DNA of 64,000 nucleotides from Pegoplata infirma (GCA_963921195.1 OY992536.1:93353007-93417006), one strand, 5' to 3'. Positions 32,936 to 45,904 are shown, numbered from the stretch's first letter. The notes: generated by a model from the sequence alone, not told the origin. Program-made: numbers and translations.

Positions 32936-34120
32936 TTTTGTTAAAATACATATAACGACAACAAATTAGGTGTCCTAATTAAATTTTGCAGAGTGAATTA
33001 GTATAATTGTGATTTTTTGTCTCATTCAAAATACACTCGGTCACCATAAATTTGTTGGACAGTGTTATATGAACCAAAAGTATTTTGGCGAAACGTCGAA
33101 CGTAACATAATTTGATTCTGGTTGGACTCAATGCAAACCAATTATTTATGTAATAATCATAAGATACCTTAACCTTGTAAGGTGAGAGTAAACAAATTAA
33201 AAAACATTATTTTGTTTTTTTGTCTTCATAGCATCTTATCATAAAATTATGATTTTTTAAACGTCACAATTACCCAGTGAACTTGAACTAAATTTATGAG
33301 AACAATATAACTTATTATTTTTAATTAAACTTTTATGCACCAAAACAAAGATAACATTTGCTTTTAATTAATTGTTAACGGAATGGGCACCTCCATCATA
33401 ATTGTTTTATTGTTAAAAAAAAAAAAACAATTGAAAATCGTTAAATTAAATGCTGTTAACTAACTACTGTATAAAATATAAATAAACACAATTAACAAAA
33501 GCACTACCAAAAACATAAGTTAACAAAAAGATATTACAACTAATGAGAAAAGGTTTAACAATTTTATTTAATTGAAAACTTAAATAATAATAAACAGGTT
33601 TTTTATTTTGTTTGTTGTACAATTATAGGAAATATTATAATTCCTTGATATGCAAAAAAAAAAAAACTGTTATTGCGAATTGTTAAAAGTTTTAACTTAA
33701 AACAAAAGACTTAAGACACAAACTTAAGTTAGGGGTTAAAGTTAAAAGTTTTAACAGAAAATAGTGATTTATATGATCTCGAGTAATATTTAAGATAATA
33801 ATTAAGACAAAAATCATTAAAATAGTCTTTGAATTTATTCCAAGTTTTTGAGACAATTTTCCTATACAAAATTTCTCAGACTCTAAGTAATTTTTTCTAT
33901 GGCAAACTATAAGATTTTGAAATATTTCTAGTGCAATAAGCCAGTCGTCTTAAAAATTATTTCTATTAATTCTTGTTATAATTCTAATTAAAAAATTTTA
34001 GATTTTATTTTATGTTTCTAAACAAAAGACTTAAGCAACAAACCTGGGAACATTTTTACATTTCTACAAAAACTTCTAAACAAAAGACTTGGGCAAAAAA
34101 ACTTAACTATTTTCATAAAT
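32936..34120. other. AT-rich intergenic DNA
   Basis: No coding frame, terminal repeat or RNA gene recognised. Around 33840-34000 there is a degenerate trace of the 35-bp minisatellite. Confidence 0.4.
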
Positions 34121-34126
34121 TTTATT

Positions 34127-35298
34127 AAAAACAAGTAAAAAAGTTAAATTCGGCCTTGCCGAATGTAGTGATACCCTCCACAATTTCAAAAATATTAGAG
34201 TTGTGTCGTTCACGAACGAACTAGTTCAATTGAACTATTCACTTAACTGAGCGGTTTATCTAGTTCGTTCATTTCAGCTCTTAGGTCTTTTCGTTCATTC
34301 AGCTCAATTGGTCATTACTTCATTTTGATCTTTCAGTTCGGTCGTTCAATTTTTTTTTTGTCAATTTTGTCATTAGGCGTTAGTTTTGTCTCATCTTTTG
34401 GCACGCTTTCTCATCATTTATGTGTTTTTTTACAAAATTTTTATATATTTATTTTTGTTTTTTTTTTTTAATTCATGTTTTTATTCAACTTTTTTGTATT
34501 TTTTGAACGAAAGCCAAAACAATAGACATGATCGAAATGATTCGATCACGAACTGTTGAACGAAAACCAAAATTGATCGATTTGAACTAGATGAACGACC
34601 AACAGACATGATCAAAATGATTCGTTCACGAACTGTTGAACGAAAAAGCCAAAAGAGCGATTGAACTAGATGAACGAACTAGGTCTTTTATCTGAAATGA
34701 ACGAGAATGAGCGCTCACTCAATTGAACGATTAAGCACAAGTCTAAAAAATATTATTGCAAAAAACTTTATTTAAAAGGAAATTACTTTTGAAAAAAAAA
34801 AAAATTGGAAAAAAAAATTTCCGCGAAAAAAAAATTTAGTAAAAAAAAATCCGCGATTTTTTCTTTTTTTGTCAAAAAATATGTTCGTATTTGTTTAAGT
34901 ACCATTTGGTGTTCAATTATGTTCACATATGTCAACCAGAAGCCGAATGAAAGCATTTTGTATGTTTAGGTTATGTTGAATGTACTGAAATTTTTGAGGT
35001 GTGCTTACATTTTCGTTCATAACTTTTGAACCGCTGAACCGATATCGCTCAAATGCAATACCCAACTTCTCGGGAGAATTTTCAATAAATATGTTAAGTT
35101 TCAGTCATCTCTGTGCAATATTTTGTCCGTGACAGCATTTTCCACAGACAGACAGACGGACATCGCTAGAATGTCTTAAAATCGATCGGGCATCATGAAT
35201 AAATATACTTTATGGGGTCCCAGATCGATATTTCGATGAGTTACAAACGGAATGACAAACTTATATATACCCTCTATCACTAAGTGGAGGGTATAAAA
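34127..35298 (+). repeat. GGAGGGTATAAAA-family repeat carrying a hAT insertion
   Basis: Starts AAACAAGTAAAAAAGTTAAA and TTCGGCCTTGCCGAATG, ends CTAAGTGGAGGGTATAAAAA. Most complete 3' part in the window, including GATATTTCGATGAGTTAC and ATACCCTCTATCACTAAG. Interrupted near its left end by the hAT element at 34196. Confidence 0.65.
34196..34745. mobile_element. hAT-type element, TAGAGTTGTGTCGTTCACG end, TSD aaaaatat
   Basis: Left end TAGAGTTGTGTCGTTCACG; right end inverse TAGACTTGTGCTTAATCGTT. Identical 8-mer aaaaatat at 34188-34195 and 34746-34753. Interior rich in GAACGAACTAG and GTTCATTCAGCT repeats. Non-coding, 550 bases. The A/T target makes this TSD slightly weaker evidence than the others. 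Confidence 0.75.
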
Positions 35299-36125
35299 AT
35301 AGTAGCAGTTAATTTCCACCATGAACTTGATAGGGTATTATATATTAATCATACCAGTTAACGACAGACACACAAAATTTATTTCAAACCATAATGTCTA
35401 TCATAAAATAACATTAAACGTTTGGACATACATTTAATTGAACAATACATATGAACCATTAAACAACTAATGTCATTGTTGTTAGTTGGTCAGAAGTATG
35501 TATGTTGTTTAATTGTCATAGCGTTCAAAGACCCTGAAACGCATTCATAAATCCAAAATAAAATTGTTTGAGTTTAGAGTATGACTACAATTGTGCAAAT
35601 TATTTATGCACAACATGTACTACACAAGCTTAGTAATAAATTTTTAATATTTTTAAGTAAAACATTTCCTAAAACTATTTACAAGAAGTTTTAAATAAAG
35701 TAAAATAAGAATAAAAAATATAAAAGGGTTAAAATGTTGTACAAGAATTTTTGCATAGCATTTCACTGGGGAAGGGGTTCGAAAGTTCGTGCGGCATATC
35801 TAAAGTACTTAAAATAAGAAAACTGTAAATGTAAAATGTACTTCTAAGCTAAATGTTTTGTTTGCATGTTTATGACAGAATTTTAAAACCCTTTTAACCC
35901 TTAATCAATTGATAAAAAAATAAAAAAAATGCGAGCCAATACATTTTTCCATTATTAATTGAAATATAATGGAAAAAATATTTGTGGAACATTTTAAACT
36001 ATTACATGTACGTTTTAATAGACTTATATGTTAAATTTAAAAAAGGACTCAAATGCCCCTTGACTCTTATGGGGTTAATGTGTTCAAATATAAGTGAGTG
36101 TTAAATTCGGCTCTACCGAATATTT
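35299..36125. other. AT-rich intergenic DNA
   Basis: No gene or element boundary recognised. Confidence 0.4.
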
Positions 36126-36129
36126 TATA

Positions 36130-36940
36130 GTGTTCATTCATTTTAGTTGTTTGTATGTTTAACAGTAGTAAGTTGTTTTCAACTACAAAATCAGTGGTTT
36201 TTGTATGAAAAATATCAAGCAACTATTTTTGTTAGTTATTTTAAGTCGTTTTTTTTCCTTTGAACAACTAACATAAAAGTACTGTAATGTAGTAACCGTT
36301 ATTTAAAGTAGTTAATTTTATTTTTTTATTACTGAAAAATTTTCTAAGTTTAAAAAAAACAAGTGAGTGTTACATTCGGCTGTGCCGAATCTTTTATACC
36401 CTCCAAAATGTAAAAAAATTAGCGGCGTCTTTTTTTTTTGGGGGGGGGGGTTGGTGGGAGACGGTAAGGGCACCTTCCCCATGCGATTTTGAACTTCATC
36501 TGTGATAAGAAAGTTGCATTTGCTTAGCAAAGTTTAAAAAACAAAAAAATTCAGTTTTTCTTAGGTTGGTTCAGTTCTCCAAGGGGGAACTTTTTTCCCC
36601 TTGGTCCGATTTTGCCCATTTCCGAACTTAACCTGCCTAGGAATATAAGACATATTCGTGCCAAACTTCGGAAGTCTAGCTCTTTTATTTTGGACTGTAT
36701 CGTGTCCTCTACAGACGGACGGACATCGCTATAATGTCTTAGAATCGATCACTGACCAATAAAATATATACTTTATGGGATCCTAGACCGATATTTCGAT
36801 GCGTTACACACGGAATGACAAAGTGAGTATACCCCCATACTGTGGTTGGAGGGTATAAAAACTATTATTTTTTTTAACCTAAAAACGCTTAGAAAAATTT
36901 TGGTCTTCAATTTTTTTTCTCTGAATTTTTTTTAAATATA
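36130..36940. mobile_element. Partial CACTCA/TTATGTTAGT-family element split by a GGAGGGTATAAAA repeat
   Basis: The left half (36130-36351) shares GTAGTAAGTTGTTTTCAACT and TTAGTTATTTTAAGTCG with 19615-20169. The right remnant (about 36884-36940) continues with TTTTGGTCTTCAATTTTTTT. Between them is a short GGAGGGTATAAAA-family copy (36352-36861) with its TTCGGCTGTGCCGAATC head and GGAGGGTATAAAA end intact. Confidence 0.65.
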
Positions 36941-36948
36941 AACTCGTA

Positions 36949-37900
36949 CACCCAAAATAATCCTACAGTAAAAAATACAGTAAAAGTGTTATAACTTTAA
37001 CTTTACTACTTTTTAAGTAATTTACAGTATAAATTTAGTTTTACAGTACAAATTTAGTTATTTTTTGAACTTGGAATTTACTGAATACTGATTTTTTTAC
37101 CGATTTTTTAATAATTTTTGTTAGTAATTTTTAAAAATTTGGAAACTTATTTTTGACACCTAAAAAGGTAAGGTACATTTTTGAATATGTTTTTTTAAAC
37201 GCACATAGCAAATTTCCATAAAAAAAAAAACAAGTAAGAGTGTTAAATTATACTGTGCCAAATCTTTTAAATCCTCCAACAAGCAAAAATATAAAAAAAA
37301 GGGGCGTTTTATTTTTGTTTGGGGGGGGGGGGGGGGTCGTGGTGATTGTGGGGGGCAAATTTCCTCTCAAATATGTGTTTAAAAATTTATTCCTATGTTT
37401 TTTGCACTAAAGAAATGCAAGTTTATCATAATTTAACTTGAGGAGTCTAGCTCTTTTATTTTGGACTGTATCGTGTTAACTACAGACGGACGGACGGACA
37501 TCGCTAGAATGTCTTAGAATCGAACACTGATCAATAATATATATACTTTATGGGGTCCCCAAACGATATTTCGATGCGTTACACACGGAATGACAAAGTC
37601 AGTATACCCCCATACTGTAGTTGGAGGATATAAAAATAAATGTATATATTTTTTTTTAATTTCTAAAATAGAGTATTGCCAGCCATCAAGCGCAATAAAT
37701 TTATTTTGTTGATCCAATTTTTTTATTAAAAAATTTGTCAAAATCGGTTTTGGATAGGTTTTCGCTTTAAAATTTGTTTACCGTTTTTTTATAACTGCGT
37801 TAGTAAAAATTGACTAACGCGTTGTAGGGCCCTTTAATACTAACAATTAGTAAAAACTGGCAACTTTTTAGTAAGGAATACTGTAGGATTTCTATGAGTG
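36949..37900. mobile_element. TA-flanked element, CACCCAAAATAATCC end
   Basis: Left end CACCCAAAATAATCCTACAG; right end inverse CACTCATAGAAATCCTACAG; TA on both sides (36947-36948 and 37901-37902). Interior includes a GGAGGGTATAAAA-family copy (about 37229-37637) with a run of about fifteen G at 37321. Confidence 0.7.
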
Positions 37901-38184
37901 TATGAATTATTTTATTCTTACTAAAAATGTTATGAGGGGTCCACACTTACTGAAAGTGAGATGTTTAAAAAAGTCTTTCTGGTATGTATTTCAATTTCGA
38001 TCGATTTCACTAAAAATCAAAATTTGAAAGGGGAATAGAAAAGTCAAAATTACTTGAAATGGTTTTTAAAGGGTTAAGTTGAATCAAATATATGAATTTA
38101 TACAATTTTATCTCATTTCAATTATAAATATTAAAAAAAAAACGAGATTAAAATTTCAAAAACGATCGATTTGAAATCGAAGTG

Positions 38185-39790
38185 TCGCAGAATCTGAGAA
38201 TTTTTCTACAGAAAAAATGTCTCAGAATCTGAGAATTTTTCTATAGAAAAAAATGTCTCAGAATTTAAGAATTTTTCTATAGAAATTTTTTTTTAGAATC
38301 TGTGAATTTTTCTATAGAAAAAATGTCTTAGAATCTGAGAATTTTTTTTATAGAAAAAATGTCTATAAAAAAAAAAAAATTCTATAAAAAAAATTCTCAG
38401 ATTTTGAGACATTTTTTCTGTAGAAAAATTCTCAGATTTTGAGAAATTTTTTTTATAGAAAAATTCTCACATCCTGACCCATTTTTCTATAGACAAATTC
38501 TCAGATTCTGAGAAATTTTTTCAATCGAAAAATTCTCTGATTCTGAAGCATTTTTTCTATAGAAAAATTCTCAGATTCTAAAAAAATGTTTCTATAGAAA
38601 AATTTTCAGATTATAACCCATTTTTTTTTCTATAGAAAAAATCTCAGACTCTGAGAAATTTTTTCTATAGAAAAATTCTCAGATTATGAGACATTTTTTC
38701 TATAGAAACATTTTTTATAGAAAAATTCTCACATCCTGACCCATTTTTTCTATAAAAAAATTCTCAAATTCTGAGAAATTTTTTCGATCGAAAAATTCTC
38801 TGATTCTGAAGCATTTTTTCTATAGAAAAATCACAGATTCTAAAAAAAATTTTTCTATAGAAAAATTTTCAGATTATAACCCATTTTTTTCTATAGAAAA
38901 AATCTCAGATTCTGAAAAATTTTTTCTATAGAAAAATTCTCAGATTCTGAGACATTTTTTCTACAGAAAAATTCTCAGATTCTGAGACATACTTTCTATA
39001 GAAAAATTCTCAGATTCTGAGACATTTTTTCTGTAGAAAAATTCTCAAATTCTGATACATTTTTTCTACTGAAAAATTCTCAGATTCTAAGACATTTTGC
39101 TATAGAAAAACTTTCAGATCATAAGGCATTTTTTCTATAGAAAAATTCTTTGATTTTGAGACATTTTTTCTATAGAAAAATTCTCAGATTCGGAGAAATT
39201 TTTTCTATAGAAAAATTTTCAGATTATAAGCCATTTTTTTCTATAGAAAAATTCTTAAGACATTTTTTCTATAGAAAAATTTTCAGATTCTGATACATAC
39301 ATTTTTTCTATAGAAAAATTCTCAGACTTTGAGACATTTTTTCTATAGAAAAATTTTCTGATTCTGGGAAATTTTTTCTATCAAAAAATTCTGAGATTCT
39401 GAGACATTTTTCCTATAAAAAAATTTTTAAATATTGAGACATTTTTTCAATTGAAAAATTTTTATATTCTGATTGTGAGACATTTTTTCTATAGAAAAAC
39501 TCTTACTTTCTGACCCATTTTTTTCTATAGAAAAATTCTCAGATTCTGAGACATTTTTCCTATAAAAAAATTCTTAGATTCTCAAATAATTTTCAATCAA
39601 AGGAAAATTTTTAGATTCTTGTAGAAAAATTCTCAGAAGCTCTTAGACTTTTAACCTGTTGACAAATTCTAAGAGAGAATCTGTAACATTTTTCCTAAAG
39701 AAAAATTCTCAGATTCTGAGAATTAAAATATTTATATAGACAAATTCTCTGATTCTCTCTTACGTCCCTATTCGCAATTTCATGTAGAAA
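38185..39790. repeat. 35-bp self-complementary minisatellite, array B with orientation switch
   Basis: Left part (38185-38360) runs in the orientation ATGTCTCAGAATCTGAG; from about 38390 the units read the other way (GATTCTGAGACATTTTTTC). The switch occurs at an A-rich stretch (38355-38395). Units are more diverged than in array C, with scattered deletions. Confidence 0.85.
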
Positions 39791-39799
39791 AACTCTCAG

Positions 39800-40985
39800 A
39801 TTCTTTAACAATTTTTCTTAAGTCCAACTCTTACGTCGCAGTCAATTACAACATATTTTGCACACGCGTGAAATTGTTGTAAGTAAACAAACTATGTACT
39901 GTACGAGTATGTATATTGCTTTTACAGTTTAAAACAATTGAAAACTGCTTATAAAGTTTTTTTGTTTGAATTGTAGCTCTTTAAGTCAAAGAAACAGTTT
40001 ACAGCAGCACTTTAAGCTGAATAGTCGTTTTTGTCCAACGACATTTACATGAGATTTTTATAAGAAAATATTTGTTGAAAAAACAAGGAAGTAAATAAAA
40101 CAAAAAAAAAAAAAATATAAAAAATATAAAATTTTTAAAAAATCTCAAATAAAAATTAATAAAAAATATTAACGAAAAATTACATTTCATCAAAAAAGTG
40201 AAATTTAAAAAAAAAAAGAATCAAAAATAACAATTGCGAAATGTGTGCTAAATTTTTTTAGCTGCAATACACTTATGTATTTGTTGCTACTTTTTAAATA
40301 ATTTAATATAATTGAGCATAATGTTTTTTGTAAAGCAAAATACATTAAAACAAAACAATGAGTGCATAATGTGCAATTTCATAGAAAGAAGTGTTGAAAT
40401 TTCAAAATATGTAACTATTGCATAATTTTAAATAATAAAAAATAATCATCATACATGCTGCATAATATTTATGTCTTTTTGTATTCGATTAAATAAGAAT
40501 TAAATAATTTTATTGCTGTAATCTAAAAACAAAAATAAAGTTGGTTGTCTGCATTGCGGAACAAATTTTTTGCTGGTGCAGTTTTTTTGTGGAAAATTTT
40601 CAAGTTTATCTTAAAACAAGTTTTTGTGCTTTAAAGTTATTTTTTATTATTATTTGCTTCATTTATTGTTAAAAAAAAATTTCGTATTTGTAATTGATGG
40701 ATTTAAACCATCATTTATCGGCCAGTAATGAGTTTTAATTGAGTGAAGTTTGTGTCTTAAGTCTTTCGTTTTTCTTGTTGAATAGTGAATGTTGTTATGC
40801 TTCAGTTGTTTTTTTTTTAAATTGTATCACTTGGATTTATCAAAAAAACTTAATTTTGAATACTGTTATTGTAAAAAACCGAACATTCGACAACAATTTG
40901 ATATTACGAAATTTTTGAAAAATTTTCAATAAATTTTCCATAAAAAAAAATTTAAGGAAAATATCAAAGATATTTAAAATAAACT
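39800..40985. other. AT-rich DNA upstream of the takeout-like gene
   Basis: No coding frame recognised. It could hold the promoter and a 5' untranslated exon of the gene at 42546, which sits behind the minisatellite, but no specific site can be defended. Confidence 0.35.
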
Positions 40986-40989
40986 TTTA

Positions 40990-42500
40990 AGAGAATTTTT
41001 CTATAGGAAAAAATATCTTAAAATCTGAGAATGAATCTGAGATTTTTTTCTATAGGAAAAATGTCTCAGAATCTGAGAATTTTTCTATAGGAAAAATGTC
41101 TCAGAATCTGAGAATTTTTCTATAGGAAAAATGTCTCAGAATCTGAGAATTTTTCTATAGGAAAAATGTCTCAGAATCTGAGAATTTTTCTATAGGAAAA
41201 ATTTCTCAGAATCTGAGAATTTTTCTATAGGAAAAATGTCTCAGAATCTGAGAATTTTTCTATAGGAAAAATGTCTCAGAATCTGAGAATTTTTCTATAG
41301 GAAAAATGTCTCAGAATCTGAGAATTTTTCTATAGGAAAAATGTCTCAGAATCTGAGAATTTTTCTATAGGAAAAATGTCTCAGAATCTGAGAATTTTTC
41401 TATAGAAAAAATGTCTCAGAATCTGAGAATTTTTCTATAGAAAAAATGTCTCAGAATCTGAGAATTTTTCTATAGAAAAAATGTCTCAGAAAAAATGTCT
41501 CAGAATCTGAGAATTTTTCTATAGAAAAAATGTCTCAGAATCTGAGAGTTTTTCTATAGAAAAAATGTCTCAGAATCTGAGAATTTTTCTATAGAAAAAA
41601 TGTCTCAGAATCTGAGAATTTTTCTATAGAAAAAATGTCTCAGAATCTGAGAATTTTTCTATAGAAAAAATGTCTCAGAATCTGAGAATTTTTCTATAGA
41701 AAAAATGTCTCAGAATCTGAGAATTTTTCTATAGAAAAAATGTCTCAGAATCTAATGTTTCTATAGAAAAAATGTCTCAGAATCTAATGTTTCTATAGAA
41801 AAAATGTCTCAGAATCTAATGTTTCTATAGAAAAAATGTCTCAGAATCTGAGAATTTTTCTAAAGAAAAAATGTCTCAGAATCTGAGAATTTTTCTATAG
41901 AAAAAATGTCTCAGAATCTGAGAATTTTTCTATAGGAAAAATGTCTCAAAATCTGAGAATTTTTCTATAGAAAAAATGTCTCAGAATCTATGAATTTTTC
42001 TATAGGAAAAATGTCTCAGAATCTAAGAATTTTTCCAATAAGAAAAACGTCTGAGAATATAAAAATTTTTGTACAGGAAAAATGTCTCAGAATCTGAGAG
42101 TTTTTCTATAGGAAAAATGTCTCAGAATCTAAGAATTTTTCTATAGGAAAAATGTCTCAGAATCTGATAATTTTTTTATAGGAAAAATGTCTCAGAATCT
42201 GACAATTTTTCTTTTGGAAAAATGTTTGAGAATATAAAAATTTTTGTACAAGAAGAATGTCTCAGAATCTGAGAATTTTTCTATAGGACAAATGTCTTAG
42301 AATCGGAGTATTTTTCTATAAGAAAAATGTCTGAACATTTTTCTATAGGAAATTTATCTCAGAATCTAAAAAAATTTTTAGAGAAAAAATGTCTTAGAAT
42401 CTGCGACTTTTGCTGTAGAAAAAATGTCTCAGAATCTGAGAATTTTCCTATAGGAAAAATAAATTTTTCTATTGGAAAAATTTCTCAGAATCTGAAGTTT
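40990..42500. repeat. 35-bp self-complementary minisatellite, array C
   Basis: About forty units of exactly 35 bases. Two homogeneous blocks are visible: units with CTATAGG (about 41040-41400) and units with CTATAGA (about 41400-41930), then a mixed, more diverged tail. Each unit pairs TCTCAGAATCTGAGA with TTTTTCTATAGAAAAA. The array ends about 45 bases before the start codon at 42546; a TTTTTATTTTATAG acceptor-like motif lies between. Confidence 0.92.
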
Positions 42501-42545
42501 TTTATTTTATAGCTCATGATCTAAAATAATAAAATCAACAATACA

Positions 42546-45483
42546 ATGATATTTTTGAAAATTATACAAAATGATACCAAGTCATTAACGACGATAGCAT
42601 TGACCTTCCTGACTGTAATATGCTGCTGCATCAATATACCAACAATAAATGCACAAGGTCAGCTATCAGTTGATGATGATTTCTCACGACTATTGGGTAA
42701 ATGTAAATTAAATGCTGAAGACTTCGATATATGTATGAAGGATATATTTAACGATTTGAGAGCTTATTTTCCAACAGGTAATGCTTAATTCAAGAACACT
42801 TAAATTTGTTTTTATTGAAAAACTACACCATTGTATTTTAAAATTTTTCAAATGTATTTTTAAATTTTCCAAATTAATTTTAAAATTGTTTAAATCTATT
42901 TTTTAAATGTATTTTCAAATTTCAAATATATTTTAAATTGTTCAAATGAAGGGCTTATTGTAAAAACTCGATAAGCAACATTTCGTTTTATGATGGTTTT
43001 TGCCTTAAAACTTTTGAAATAATGTAGAAAATATAACTTTTGTAGAACTTTCATACTTAAGATACTTCTACGAAGGGTTCAAGCCAGACTTAAGCCAAAA
43101 ATCTATCAATGGAACATCAGTAGAAAGCGAAAAACACCAAAAAATTAAATGTTGGTTATCAAGTTTTTGCAGTAAACCCTTCAAATGTATTTTAAATTTT
43201 TCGAAATATATATTAAAATTGTGCAAATGTATTGTAAAATTTTCCAAATATATTTTAAAATTGTCCAAATGAAGTTTAGAATTGTCCAAATGTATTTTAA
43301 AATTGTCCAAATATATTTTAAAATTCTCCAAATGTATTTTAAATTGTCCAAATATAAATTACAATTATTTGTTTCATTTAAAAGGTGTTCCTGATTATCA
43401 TATTAAACCATTTGATCCTCATCGTGCTTCATTTGTTGAAATAAGACGTGGAGATACCAATGGTATTGGAGGTTTTAAATTGATTTTACGTAATGTTACT
43501 GAATATGGTTGGACCAGATCGGAAGTAACAAAATATCATACAGATTTTGATGAAAAACGTATTATTTATTCACAATATTTTCCCGAAAAGAGTCTGGAGG
43601 GATGGTATGAATTTTCGGGTAAAGTTTTTGGTACACCCATTAAGAGAAAAGGATTTTGGAATATGACTTTATATGATTACAGGTAATTTGAATATACGAC
43701 ATTTCTAATTCCAACTCAAAAAATGTTAAACGTAATAAAAAAATATTAATAAAAGTTTTGAAATTTAAGATTTTAATTAAAAATCCTTCAATTTAAATAT
43801 TTTCTTAATTTAAATTAAAAGTTTCTATACCCAGCAAAACTTGCATGACTTCCAGAACTAGTGCTGGAGTACTTCTTTTTTGCTCGACTAGTTCTCTATC
43901 TCGTTCTCAGAGTCATGATTTTTGTTTGAAATTGTCACCCTCAGAACTAGTTCTAGGGAAGTAGTCTAGGAACAATCACCCCTCCTATGGAACGGTTCCA
44001 TCACTACTTCTGGAACCAGTTCTTTGTCCCATTCATTAACCCATGATTTTTTTGAAATTGTCACGACAGGAACTACTTCCAAGAAGCTATTGTAGAACTA
44101 GTTCTCTATCTCGTTCTCAGAGTCATGATTTTTGTTTGAAATTGTCACCATCAGAACTAGTTCTAGGAAAGTAGTCTAGGAACCCATGTATGGAAAGGTT
44201 CTTTAAGTCATTCTAGAACCAATTCTTTATCCCATTCTTTAACCCATGATTTTTGTTTGAAATTGTCACCATCAGAACTAGTTCTAGGGAAGCAGTCGAG
44301 GAACATTTTGTACATTTTTTTTTGCAAAAAAAAACATTTTTGAATTATTTTTTGTTGAAAATATAACGCAATATCAGCACTTTACTGAACAAAATTAGTA
44401 GTATTTTTTTTTGTTTTTTTAGTCATTAATGCAATTTGAAATTATCTACAAGGAGAATAAGGGATTTTTGAAAAAAAAAATATTGTAGGGACCAAAAAAT
44501 ATACGATTATATGCTTAGTTGGATTACTCAAATTGCTTACTATTTTTGCTACAATTGGAAAGTTTTGTTTACTTTTTGTAATAAAAAATTCCAGCTGTAG
44601 TAAATTAAGTAGTTTATTGCAGATTGTAGTAAGGTAATTGAATGGATCTATAAAAACCTATTTGCACTAATGCCCCAATACTTAATAATTCCAAACAAAT
44701 TACCCAATACTTAATAATATTTTTAGCCCCTCTGTACATAATTCAAAAGGTTTGACTTTTTCCAAATAGAAGATGCAACAGAAGAATACGTAATCAAATA
44801 TATATTTTTTTCTTTTTTGAAAAAAAATTATAAGTTTTTGAAACAGCTTCTAAGATGTTATTTGAGAACCAGTATTTGTTTCATGGAAGTGGTGCAGAAG
44901 TCATGTACGACTAGTTCCAAATCACTTGTTCCCAAACTACTCCAAAAAAAGGTCTTTGGAATCAAAATATTACCCTTTTGGATAACTTCTAGAACTAGTT
45001 GTGACATCACTAGTTCCAGGATGCTCTTTGAGAACCTATCGTGACAAGCTTTGAAGTACTTCTAGAACTAGTTATTTTTGAATGACTCCGAAAAGTTTTG
45101 CTGGGATACTGTGATATTTTTTTTATATTAAATTTAAACTTTCCTTAGAATTTTCCAATTTATGTTCTTACAAAATTCTTATCAATCTTTATCTTTCCAG
45201 TCAAACTACAAGCGTAAGACGTTTAGGTGAGCCTGGTTCACTTTTAAAGGTCCATATTGAAATTGATCGTATTGGTGGTTTAAAAATGCATATTTCCGAT
45301 GCATTAGCTCCTGGTCGTGCTACACTAGATAATGTTACGGATGGTGTTATAAATAGTATGTGGCCTATAGGTTTACCTTTTATTAAACCCATAATTAATG
45401 ATCTTATAAGTACAGCTTTTACGGATATTTTTAATGAATCATTTAGATATTTTCCTATGGATCGATTTTTAAGATATTCATGA
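42546..45483 (+). CDS. Takeout/JHBP-family secreted protein (three coding exons)
   Basis: Family members are secreted carriers of small hydrophobic ligands, such as juvenile hormone in haemolymph. Exons 42546-42777, 43385-43682 and 45201-45483 join in phase to 270 residues, the usual size. Residues 1-36 form a signal peptide with a hydrophobic core (T-T-I-A-L-T-F-L-T-V-I-C-C-C-I). Cys53 and Cys63 (G-K-C-x9-C) are the conserved N-terminal pair, followed by F-P-T-G-V-P-D-Y-x-I-K-P-F-D-P and later G-L-K-M-H-I-S-D-A, typical of the JHBP fold. The C-terminal F-x-D-I-F-N-E-S-F-R-Y-F-P segment is also typical. All donors are GTAATG or GTAATT. Intron 1 holds a tandem AAATTGTCCAAATGTATTTT repeat; intron 2 a CCCAGC-end element. 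A minisatellite abuts the 5' side. An AATAAA lies about 130 bases after the stop. The specific ligand is unknown. Confidence 0.88.
43185..43365. repeat. AT-rich tandem repeat in intron 1
   Basis: About eight degenerate units of roughly 21 bases with AAATTGTCCAAATGTATTTT as a common form; a weaker stretch lies at 42827-42950. Confidence 0.7.
43830..45105. mobile_element. CCCAGCAAAACTT inverted-repeat element in intron 2
   Basis: Ends CCCAGCAAAACTTGCATG and inverse CCCAGCAAAACTTTTCGG, flanked by ATA on both sides (43827-43829 and 45106-45108). The interior repeats AGAACTAGTTCTAG palindromes and a segment containing AACCCATGATTTTTG several times. No frame of interest. Confidence 0.75.
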
Positions 45484-45683
45484 TTTTTTTAAATAATAAC
45501 ACATAGTATATAAACTTTTATTATAAGTTGTTATTCAAGTCATAATTGTTGCCTGTTTTAAACGACTGTTATAGTAGTTTTTTAAGTAAATTTATTGGTT
45601 TTTTATATAAAAATAATAAAAATACTCATTTTAATCGATATTTTAGTGAATTCATTATAAGTTTAATTAATTTTTTATACCCA

Positions 45684-45890
45684 CACTTAAAAAATTATGT
45701 CGGCAAACAACTACAACAAACGGCAGTTAAAACAACTACATTTGTTCGTTGAAAAGGCGTATACTACATTTTACGGTAAAAACAAAAATGTTTTTAACAA
45801 ACGACCAAATATACTAGAATCATCTACAAAAAAAAAAACGTTTAAAATAACCTGTGCCAAAACAACTACAGGCACAGTATAAGCAACTGT
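45684..45890. mobile_element. Worn CACTTAAAAAATTATGT element
   Basis: Starts CACTTAAAAAATTATGTCGG with alternating AACAACTACA motifs as in the families at 19615 and 25486, but shorter and without a clear right end. Confidence 0.4.
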
Positions 45891-45904
45891 TTTCAGTTGT
45901 TTTA

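Noticed and set aside
40990..42500. Regular 35-base repeats resembling a CRISPR array
   Set aside because: There are no unique spacers: the whole period is conserved, the units are self-complementary, and the genome is eukaryotic.
42327..42512. Frame overlapping the end of array C as an upstream exon of the takeout-like gene
   Set aside because: It translates degenerate minisatellite units, and the gene's own start with signal peptide follows at 42546.
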